Shown here: piece after piece, positions 51,769 to 61,700 of the stretch | Numbering within the stretch: position 1 is the first letter of the stretch | Layout of the letters: every line of letters begins with the position of its first letter | From: JBBATK01 sp044228285 | Lineage (GTDB): Bacteria > Bacteroidota > Ignavibacteria > Kapaibacteriales > NICIL-2 | Length of the DNA stretch: 64,000 nucleotides | Direction of reading: 5' to 3' | Assembly (NCBI GenBank): GCA_044228285.1 | Contig: JBGAVD010000007.1 | Location: 160,899 to 224,898 of the forward strand | Made by a program: the position numbers and the translations under genes | The notes under the pieces: generated by a model | What the model saw: the letters and a program-made list of their open reading frames with translations, nothing else | Told to the model about the DNA's origin: nothing | The model's database searches: none

Positions 51769-52599
51769 ATGACCTCAGCTTTACAACAGCGCATTCACGA
51801 ATCAGTAGCATACATCCGTAGTCAGACTGCGCAGCAGCCGCTCGTTGGAATTATTCTGGGAACTGGACTCGCTAAGTTGGCTGACGAAGTCAAGGTTGAG
51901 AGCATTATCGAGTATGATGAGATTCCTCATATGCCTCGGTCGACGGTAGAAACGCATCATGGACGTCTCATCTTCGGATACTTGGCAGAGAAACCCGTTA
52001 TGGTCATGCAGGGTCGCTTTCACTATTACGAAGGCTACAGCATGCAGCAGATCACGCATGGCGTCCGCATTATGAAAGCCATGGGTGTTAACACTCTGGT
52101 CGTTTCGAATGCATGTGGAGCACTAAATCCAGCCTATCGTCGTAGTGATCTCATGTTGATCAGCGACCATATAAACTTACTCGGCGACAATCCACTCATA
52201 GGTGAGAATGACGACAGTCTGGGTCCACGTTTTCCTGACATGAGCGACCCCTATACGTCGAGTCTTCGTGAGCTCGCCCAGCGCTGTGCCCAAGAGTTGC
52301 AGATTCCACTTCAGCAAGGCGTATATGTAGCAGTTGCGGGACCTAACCTCGAAACGAGAGCGGAATATCGCTTCTTACGAGGAATTGGAGCAGATGTTGT
52401 GGGAATGAGTACCATTCCAGAAGTTATTGTTGCGGTTCATTCGTCCATGCGCGTACTTGGTTTTTCAGTGATAACGGATGAGTGCTTTCCCGACACGCTA
52501 CAGGCAGTGTCTCTCGACGAAATTTTAGAGGCTGCCGCTATCGCTGAACCAAAAATGACAGCACTGATTGCAGAGATTATCCGCCGATTGGATGTTTGA
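51769..52599 (+). CDS. punA: Purine nucleoside phosphorylase
   Basis: 276 residues from MTSALQQRIHESV (ATG at 51769); the open frame extends to 51706 but family proteins start near here. It is the trimeric type II PNP: GIILGTGLAKLADEV (phosphate-binding Gly-rich turn), ETHHGRLIFG, MQGRFHYYEGYS, VSNACGALNP, AGPNLETRAEYRFLRGIGAD, VGMSTIPEVIVAVH (substrate Glu and Met region). It cleaves inosine or guanosine with phosphate in purine salvage. Confidence 0.95.
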   Translation: MTSALQQRIHESVAYIRSQTAQQPLVGIILGTGLAKLADEVKVESIIEYDEIPHMPRSTVETHHGRLIFGYLAEKPVMVMQGRFHYYEGYSMQQITHGVRIMKAMGVNTLVVSNACGALNPAYRRSDLMLISDHINLLGDNPLIGENDDSLGPRFPDMSDPYTSSLRELAQRCAQELQIPLQQGVYVAVAGPNLETRAEYRFLRGIGADVVGMSTIPEVIVAVHSSMRVLGFSVITDECFPDTLQAVSLDEILEAAAIAEPKMTALIAEIIRRLDV

Positions 52600-52686
52600 A
52601 ACCAATCAGCATTTTGATGTTTATTGAGTAGGATGGACGTTCGTTTCATTCCACTTTTCACTTTGATTATGCTACACCGGCATCCC

Positions 52687-53739
52687 ATGTACACTTCTGT
52701 CCTTTTATGGCTCCGCGCTTGCGTCGTGCTCAGCCTTGTACTTCTTAGTTCCTGTAGTCCTGACGAGGTTGTGTATACCAACACCGATACTGGATGGACA
52801 ATACTAGCAACGACGAGCGACAATCCGAGTAGGCTTAGTTTGATTCATCAACCGGAAAACTCCGTCAAGCAGACTGATGCCTATGCCGCAGCAAATGGTC
52901 GAACGCTCGAAGGCCAGGTTACTAAAATCGTCCAGTTCGATACGGCCCTCTACCTCCTCATGCCTGATATCAAGAAAATTGAGGTTGTCAATCGCAGTAG
53001 CTATAAGAGTATCGCTACCATCTCAACCGCACCACACGCGGTAGTCGACTTGTGTTTTGCCAACTCTACCACTGCCTATAGCGCGAATGCCGATAGTACT
53101 GTTAGCATCATTGATGTGACGGTCTATCGTTTGTTGTCGGATCGGGATATTATCGTACCTGCAGTCCCTACCTCCATCGCAGCTGTCGGCAACCAAGTCT
53201 GTGTCTGCTCCCAACAAAGCAGTATGTGCTCTATCATTGATACTCCAACGAACACTCTCAGCCAGAGCTTTTTTACGCCTACTGCTCCTACTTTTGTTGG
53301 ATCTGATAAGACAACAGGCTCATTTGTCATCGTGTGCTTAGGAGACGGCAAGCTATCCGACCTTCGTCCTATGTCAGCAGCTCATTTGCTTGTCTATTCC
53401 ACTCAGACTCGCTCGGTCGGCACCAACATAGTCATTACCGCTAGCGGAGTCGCCACCGAACAGATCAAACCGCAGGCTCTTGCGGTACTCGAAGGCGGCT
53501 ATGCCTATCTCGCGCTTAATGACGAGTTGATTTTGATGGATATCAAGAACCGTACATCTTTAGGCTACATTACGAGTGGCAGTTTTTCGGCATTCGCCTA
53601 CAACTCGCGAACGAACCAACTCGCATGCTTCGACAACACCGCTGATCGTACGTCCGTGACACTTATTGAGGTTTCCTTGACTGCGGTTAAGAGCACCACT
53701 CTCCTGCCGCAAAAACTCAACGCATTTGTTGTACTCTAG
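52687..53739 (+). CDS. Surface lipoprotein with YncE-like beta-propeller
   Basis: 350 residues from MYTSVLLWLRACVVLSLVLL (ATG at 52687), lipobox LSSC followed by SPDE. The body is a propeller with repeated blade motifs: KIEVVNRSSYKSIATISTAP, STVSIIDVTVYRLLSDRDII, SMCSIIDTPTNTLSQSFF, ELILMDIKNRTSLGYITSGS. It resembles YncE/40-residue YVTN-type propellers. It is probably anchored to the outer membrane. The neighbouring PNP gene is unrelated. Function unknown. Confidence 0.7.
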   Translation: MYTSVLLWLRACVVLSLVLLSSCSPDEVVYTNTDTGWTILATTSDNPSRLSLIHQPENSVKQTDAYAAANGRTLEGQVTKIVQFDTALYLLMPDIKKIEVVNRSSYKSIATISTAPHAVVDLCFANSTTAYSANADSTVSIIDVTVYRLLSDRDIIVPAVPTSIAAVGNQVCVCSQQSSMCSIIDTPTNTLSQSFFTPTAPTFVGSDKTTGSFVIVCLGDGKLSDLRPMSAAHLLVYSTQTRSVGTNIVITASGVATEQIKPQALAVLEGGYAYLALNDELILMDIKNRTSLGYITSGSFSAFAYNSRTNQLACFDNTADRTSVTLIEVSLTAVKSTTLLPQKLNAFVVL

Positions 53740-55228
53740 TTTGCCTTCAGCCGTGGTACAGGTATCTTTTGTTGCACTGATCACTCCATGCTCGCTGGTA
53801 GTTCTTGGCTCGACTGGGCAACTTCATTTCGAGTCCGTCTCCCAACGATTCACAATTGGCTCGCTCTCAAAATGCGCCATTTGTCATAGCCAATTGGCTT
53901 TGCTCTTGGCCTCTATCTACACAAAGAAGACCGTTACCGTCTAAGCTCAGCTCTGTAGTGCCACGATTACCCACTTCATTGTTTGCGAGCAGTCTACAAT
54001 TAGTGTGGGTCGGAAAGCCTACTACTCTATACGCAACCGTTACTGAAGCCTCTCGCCAGTATTGATATCATAACCGTCCAGGATTTTCTTCTTCAACCGG
54101 CCGTGCCCTTGGCACGGACCGCGGCTCCTCGCATCCAAAAAGCAATCTCCATTGAGCAATACTTCTGTGATCGAAAGCTTCGGCTATAAGCTCCGGCGAG
54201 GCTGTTTCATGAACGTCTTCTTTGTCAATTGCACAACCATAGCTCGTCAAGCTAAGAAGACATGAACACTCGGTTCTCATCCGTTGCACCTTCAAGGTAG
54301 AGAGAATAGAAAAGAAGCTAAAGAGCTTTGTTTACAGGAAGGTTCAATGATCAGCATGCGCAGAGAAAGCCGATTCTTCAACACCGTAGCTTAGATTCTC
54401 ACTGAACCTTCTACACTTTACCCAAGCGCAGTACACCATTAACAAATTGAGCTGTATGTCTATAAGCGACGGACTCGTGATCTGACTCAACCTTTGCATG
54501 TAGCTCTATCATATCTGGGCGACACTGCAGAACTCTGGGACAGAGCGACTAGCTGCTGAGAGTTTAAAACATTGAGTGACTGGTAGTGACAACGACCACT
54601 TAAAGGCCACTGCCGTATGCTATATCTCTTCTCAAAATCAATGAATGAGGTATTCAAAGACTCATGGATGACGATGAGCCGTTGCGGCTCTCCAAGTCTT
54701 CAACAGCCCGAGCAGAGAAACTCATGGTGCATGTACTGATTCAGATGAGAGTAGCTAGATCTTAGTCGGGCGACACTCATCGAGAGCCTGATCGTATTCG
54801 GGAGTGGCAAGCTGGAAGAACAGATAGTTGGAGGATTAGGGTTAGCACTCGTTTCAACGGACTAAGCCGGACTAAAATGTTGTCGCTCTTCAGAACCTGC
54901 TGGAGTTGCCCACAGGTAACTAAACAGCCAAAGCCTCGTAACTCTGCACTGAGACGCAATGTTGCACACCGCGGGTCTGACACATAGTAGTCGGCAGCCG
55001 GGTCCTCCTTAGAGCAATCTAAGACATGGGTAAAAGGCTAGTACCCGTTTCTGCGCAGAGTGACCTACGGTGCAATGGCAGATACGAACCAACCTCGACT
55101 GTAGGACCTTGCTTTAGCCGTAGCGCAACGAAAACGGCGTAGATGCATAGTACACTCGTATCCACCCAAATCTATGTCCTGGAGCGATTGTGAGTCTAAC
55201 GGCACCTATGGTATCTGTTCAGACAACC
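53740..55228. other. Long gene-free region
   Basis: About 1.5 kb with only short unconvincing frames on both strands. A palindrome, ccgtgcccttggcacgg, lies at 54101-54117. No tRNA, rRNA or phage gene is recognisable. It may be decayed sequence. Confidence 0.4.
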
Positions 55229-55450
55229 GCTCAATCTAACGTAGACAGGTGTTTCATGTTCGAATGCATACTCTTGAGCATACGGGCGTTGAGTGGTCAA
55301 AAGGACACTCATGAGCGCACGGGCTTTGAAAGGTAGAATGGATACTCTTGAGCACACAAGTGTTGAAAGGTCGGATGGACACACTTGAGCGCGCAGGTCT
55401 TGAAGGGTTAATTGGGTACTTTAGAGCACACAGGTGTTGAACGGTTGATG
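55229..55450. repeat. Degenerate 37-bp tandem repeat array
   Basis: Five adjacent units start at 55266, 55303, 55340, 55377 and 55414, exactly 37 bp apart. The consensus starts ggayactcttgagcrcac and continues rggtgttgaaaggtygaat. A partial unit precedes from about 55229. Units differ at several positions. There are no spacers, so it is not a CRISPR array. It lies downstream of the HYR gene terminator. Confidence 0.8.
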
Positions 55451-55682
55451 AAGCTAAGAGCTTCTATCGATAAAAGTGCAATCAGATCAAATGCTGGCCA
55501 GGTGTTAGAGTGTAATGTTCGATGCGTAGGGTTGAGCAGCAGGCACAGCTGTTAGCGACACTCTGTTGCGAGAAAGCGGGGTTTCTCATAAGACCACACC
55601 GTCAGGAACAATAAGCTGGGCTCATATTGTGTCAGCCGTGCGCTTAGATCCGATTCAGGATTGATAGAGTTGTACCTAACGC

Positions 55683-55712
55683 AAAAAGCCCTCATCACAA
55701 CGTGACGAGGGC
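55683..55712 (-). terminator. Rho-independent terminator of the HYR-repeat gene
   Basis: On the minus strand gccctcgtcac and gtgatgagggc form an 11-bp stem (one G-T pair) with a 3-nt loop, followed by ttttt. It lies 25 bp after the stop of the giant gene. Confidence 0.9.
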
Positions 55713-55737
55713 TTCTTGCTTAGGAATCGAACAAAGC

Positions 55738-58700
55738 TTAGTCGATCTTGACCAGACGGATTGTCTTGGTGATTGATCCTTGGCTGAAGTTCAAGAGGTA
55801 GACGCCATTTTGTTGAGCGCCGCCCAATTTCACTTCAGTGTGTTGGCTAACGCGCTCGATTGTTTCGAGAACGCGGCCTGAAAGATCGATCAATTTCAAG
55901 GTAGCTGGCTCACGTGATGAACCACCGAAGGAGAAGGTGAACTCGCTTGTGAATGGATTTGGAGCAACGAAGAGTTCTACATCGTTAGCATAAACGTTTG
56001 AGTTCTCTGCATCCTCTGAGATAGAACGAGCTGCTGTACATCCATTTTGGCTACACTGACCAAGGAAGTCTGTACCATAGCCTGGGTAGTGAGCGGAGAC
56101 TTGGCTACCGCTAACTGCCATTGAAGAGCCATTGTGGCAGAGCCATACTTGATCGTTGCCAGCGCGGATATCCTTAACACAGACGGTTACTGATGACTGA
56201 GCTGAACAACCTGCATTGTTTGTTACAGTAGCTACGAAAGAGTAGTTACCAGCATCAGTTGGTGTGAACACCGGTGATGCACAATTGGTGCAGCTAAGAC
56301 CGCTACCGCTCCATGAATAATTGAAGCTGTTGCCGCCTGTAGCATTTGCATTAAGTGTCAATGCTGTTGGACCATAACCCAAGTAGAGATTCGTTGCAAC
56401 ACCGCCGGTATATACATCGCTGTTTGGAACAGCGGAGATGCTTACGCCTGGGAGAGCATTGATTGTTACTACTGAGCTTGCTGTTGCGCTGTTACCATGA
56501 GCATCTGTAACTGTTACGATGATCGTCTTTGAAGGAGCATCTTGGCAGCTAAAGGTTGATTGTGAGAGAGTGATTGAAGCAACTGAACCGCAGTTATCGC
56601 TGCTACCATCATCAACTGCTGAAGGAGTTAACGTAGCGTTGCCATCTGTCAAGTTCAGAGTGATGTCGCGTACACGTGCAACAGGTGTTGTGTTATCGAT
56701 GACTGTTACCACAGCGTGAGCAGTTGCAACATTGCCATGGGCATCTGTTACGCTAAGTGTTACCACATTCTCGCCTACTTGTGCGCAGCTAAAGCTTGAA
56801 GGTGTTACGATGCGTGAAGCAATGCCACATACAGCAGCTGAACCATTATCAATTTGTTCAGCACTTACGCTTGCAGCACCATTCGCATTCAATGCAATCG
56901 TAACATTCTTTGTAGCTACTGTTGGAGCAACAGCCTTGACGTTAATAACAACTGGCTTTGAGATCGAATTGTTGTAACGATCGCGGACTGTAACGACAAC
57001 TGTATTCGCGCCAACCTCACTGCAATCGAAACTGGTCTTTGAAATTGTCCAGAAGAGATCTGAGCAATTATCAGTTGTACCATTGTCAACATCAGACTTT
57101 GAAATTGTAGCAAAGCCATCTGCGTTCAGGGTGATGGTAGCGTCCTTTGTAACGAGAGTTGGGACGATGATGTCACGAACACTAACGGTGAAGTCAGTCT
57201 TTGAAACATTACCTGCAGCATCGACACCAGTCAAGGTGACGCGGCTGTTTCCGATATCATTGCAGTTAAAGTTTGTCTTTGACAATGTCAATGAAGACAT
57301 GGTACAGTTATCACGGGAACCAGCATCAACATCTGCAACATTGATCGTAGCAACACCATTTGCGTTCAAATCAACAACAATGTTGTTTGCAACGACAACT
57401 GGAGCGTTTTGATCAAGTACTGTAACAGTAAATGTTGTTGATGACTGATTATTAGCATTGTCATAAGCAACTGCTGTTACTGTTGTTGTACCAAGTGGGA
57501 AGCGGAACTTTCCAAAGCTTGGTGTTGTGCGATGCCAATCATCAGCATCAAGACCACACATGTTGTTTCCACTTGTGTACATAATGCGTGGTTGAACATT
57601 GCTGTTGTCGCGAGCGCTTACGTGCAAGCTTACAATAGCGTCGCAGCTTGTTGCTGAGGTGTTCACGATAAGATCAGCTGGCTTTACAATTGCAGGAGCG
57701 ACATTGTCTTTCACTGTTACAGTTGTATTTGCAAAAGCAAAGTTGCCATTGACGTCAACAACTGTCAACACAGCCTTTGTTTCGCCCAATTGTGTTGGGT
57801 GGAAGCTGGTTGGATAAACGGACATTGTAGCGATACCGCAATTGTCTGTGCTACCATTATTGATGTCTGCAGCTGAAATCGTTGCTAAACCATCAGCATT
57901 CAAGAACACTGTTGCTGGCTTTACAAGAACTGTTGGCTTTACATCATCAATAACGTTCACGACAGCTACGGTTGAAGCACTGTTGCCATGGCTATCCGAA
58001 ACGCTCAACATAACTGGATTAGGACCAACCTGTGTGCAATCGAATTGATTTTGGGAGATGCTCACAGCGTTGATTCCGCAAGCATCATATGAACTATTGT
58101 TTACGTCAGCAGCATTGATTCGAGCATGGCCCGTAGCATCAAGACTCACAAGAACATTCTTTGCGCGTGCAACTGGCATGCTAGCATCGAGTACAGTTAC
58201 TGTGAATTGTGCAACTGATTTGTTATTGCTGTTGTCAACCGCGATAGCCGTAACCGACGTGGTTCCGATTGGGAAGTGGAAGGTGTTGGTATGACGTCCA
58301 GCTGGGTTATTGTCGCTTGCGTCACCATTGTTAAAGCTATCAAAGTCATCACCAACATGATTGTTCGCTGATGTGTACTTCACGGCCACATACGGTGTGC
58401 AGTTGTCTGTTGCGCTTGCATTCAAGTTCACCAAAGAACCGCAGTCATTTGACGCGGATGATACTGTGATGTTTGCAGGCACGCTCAAGACAGGAGCAAT
58501 CGCGTCAACAACTGTTACCGTTGTAGAACACTCAGAAGCAATACCGTTGTTATCAATTGATGATAGCACAACAGTGTTTGCACCAAGTTGTGAACAGTTG
58601 AAGGATGATGGGTTAACACTCATCGAAACAACGTTACGGTGTGGAGCAGCGTCTACGATTGCTGCAGCATTAACTGTAGCAACACCTTGTTCGTTCAAGT

Positions 58701-61700
58701 AAACAACAGTTGGGTGACAGCTAACAGCTGGATCGAGCTTGTCTTCAACAACAACCTTGAATGAACATTCAGCACGAACACCACAGTCATCGGTGAGATT
58801 CCATGTGAGTTGTGTTGGGCCCAATGGGAATTGATATCCTGTAAGAGATTCAACGCCTGTAAGATTGTTAGACAAGACTACATTCGTGCAGTTGTCATTT
58901 ACTGTTGGAACGAACTCGCTCCAGTTGTCACCAACTACATAGCTCAAGCCGCTATTCGCAACCTTAGCAATTGTGCGACCATTGCAATCTGGGAATACCA
59001 ATGGTGCAGGAGATGGGTCGTAGAAGATTGTGAATGAGCATGAAGCTGTGTTACCACAAGCATCAGTCGCTACCCACACAACTACAGTTGTTCCAGGAGC
59101 GAGTGTTCTACCAACCATGTTAGTACCTGTACCACTTGTTGCACCACTCAAGCTGTATGCAACAGTTACTGAACCACAAGCATCACCAGCAGATGGATTC
59201 ATTCCTGAAGTGCCAGCAGCTGAACTAACGGTCATGTTGCCTGGGCAAGCGATTGTTGGAGGTGTAACGTCACGAACAAAAATCACTTGAACACAGGTGC
59301 TTGTATTTCCACAAGCATCCGTTGCTGTCCACTTTCTGTTAATCTTATAATTATTAGGACATGAGCCATCTTCGCGTGTATCAGCATATGTAGTAGTTGG
59401 TGTGCCGGAGCAATTATCAACGACGCCTGTTGGTACACCAGTGTTCGATGGTTCGGTACTTGCAGGGCAGTTAACGGTCATACTTGCAGGACAATTGAAG
59501 CTAGGAGCCGTTTGATCATTTACTGTGATCGTCTGCGTACAAACCGCCGAATTACCGCACTCATCAACCGCCTTATAGGTACGGATGATCGTTACACGGT
59601 TAGCACAGCTTTGGTTGGTATATGCATCGCCTACAAAGCTGACACTCACCGTTGCACTACATGCTGCAGTTGCAGTTACACTGCCAAGATTGACAGCAGG
59701 AATTGCATCAGCACAGCTTACTGTTACAGCCGCTGGGCATGTAATAGACGGTGGAATGTTTGCAACAACTGTAATCGATTGATTACCAGTTACAAAGTTT
59801 CCGCATGCGTCTGCTGCAGTCCATGTTCTGTCGAAGGTGAAGTTACCAGGGCAACCGTGGAATTCTGGAGCACAGTCAAACCAAGTAATACTTGCAACCT
59901 TGCTACAGTTGTCTGTTGCTGTTGCACGACCAGTTGTTGCAGGAGCCAATGAAGATGTACAGCTAACAGTAATGTTTGCTGGCAATGTCATTGTTGGAGG
60001 TGTTACATCGATCACCGAAATGATCTGTGTACATGTTGCTGTGTTTCCACATGCGTCAGATGCGCGCCATACACGAGTGATCGTGATGTTGGTGCATGAT
60101 CCGACTGCTGCAAAGTCATCGTAATTAACGATTGCTGTTCCACAGTTATCTGTAGCGGTCGCCTGACCAACAGGTCCAACACCTGGAATACGTGAATCTG
60201 TACAGCTGATTGTTACGTTAGCTGGACAAGTAATTGCAGGAGCAGTGACATCACGAATAACAAGGATTTGCGCGCATGTTGCTGTGTTTGAGCAAGCATC
60301 TGCCGCTGTCCAAATACGTGTAATAGTGAAGTTACCAGGACAGCTACCAGGAGTGATAACATCTGTTGGTGTAACCGTTGGCGCGCTGCAATTATCCATT
60401 GCAGTTGCTGTACCTGTAGTTGTTGGTGTACGTGGATCACTACAATTCAATGTCACATTTGCAGGGCAGAATGTAAACGTTGGAACTGCATTGTCATTAA
60501 CAGTGATGATTTGGGTACAGGTTGCTGAGTTACCGCAGAGATCTGTTGCCTTATATGTACGTGTAATTGTGAACTTGTTCACACAGCTTACGTTGCTTGT
60601 TACATCGCTCACATAGCTGATCGTTGTCGCACCACCACAATTATCTGTTGCTGTTACAACTGATGGATTTTGTGTTGGTATCGATGATGCGCAGCTAACT
60701 GTAACGGCAACTGGACATGTCATTGATGGTGCAATGTTGTCGAACACGACGATTGTCTGTGCACAGGTTGTTGTATTGCTACAAGCATCTGTTGCCTTGA
60801 ACGTACGCACAACGGTGAACTGATTAGCGCAGACGCTGCTTGTTGTTACATCGCCTACTACACTCAAGCTCACTGAACCACTGCAATTATCTGTTGCTGT
60901 TACACCCGTTGTGCTTTGTGCTGGAATTGCACTTGCACAGGTTACTGTGGTGTTCGCTGGACAGGTCATGCTTGGCGCTACGTTATCATTAACCGTAATT
61001 GTATGTGAACAGGTTGATGTATTGCTACACAAGTCTGTTGCACGGAATGTGCGGGTAACGGTGTACTTGTTAACACAGCTTACGTTGCTTGTGACATCGC
61101 TTATAAATGCTACTGTCACAGCACCACCACAGTTATCCGATGCACTTACACCACTGGTGTTTTGTGCTGGAACTGATGAAGAACAGGTTACAGTCATGTT
61201 GACTGGACATGTAATTGTTGGTGCCTGTGTATCATTGACTGTAATCAATTGTGCACAGGTTGCTGTGTTGCTACACAAGTCACTTGCTCTGAATGTGCGG
61301 GTGATTGTGTACTTGTTAGCGCAGCTTACGTTGCTTGTTACATCACTTACCAATGTGACTGTTGCAACACCACCGCAGTTATCGCCTGCCGTTACACCAG
61401 TTGTTACTTGTGCTGGTACTGCACTTGCACAGGTTACTGTTGTATTCGTTGGGCAGCTAATGGTTGGTGCTACGTTGTCAAACACCGTAATGATTTGTGC
61501 ACAGGTTGCTGTGTTGTTACACAAGTCTGTTGCGCGGAACGTACGGGTGACGGTGAACTTGTTCACACAGATAATGTTGCTGGTTGCATCGCCTACAAGA
61601 GTGATGCTCGCAGCTCCATTACAGTTGTCTGTTGCTGTTACACCTGTTGTTGTCTGTGCTGGAATTGCACTTGCACAGGTTACTGTGGTGTTCGCTGGAC

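Noticed and set aside
55229..55450. CRISPR array
   Set aside because: Units are directly adjacent at 37 bp with no spacers, and there are no cas genes nearby.
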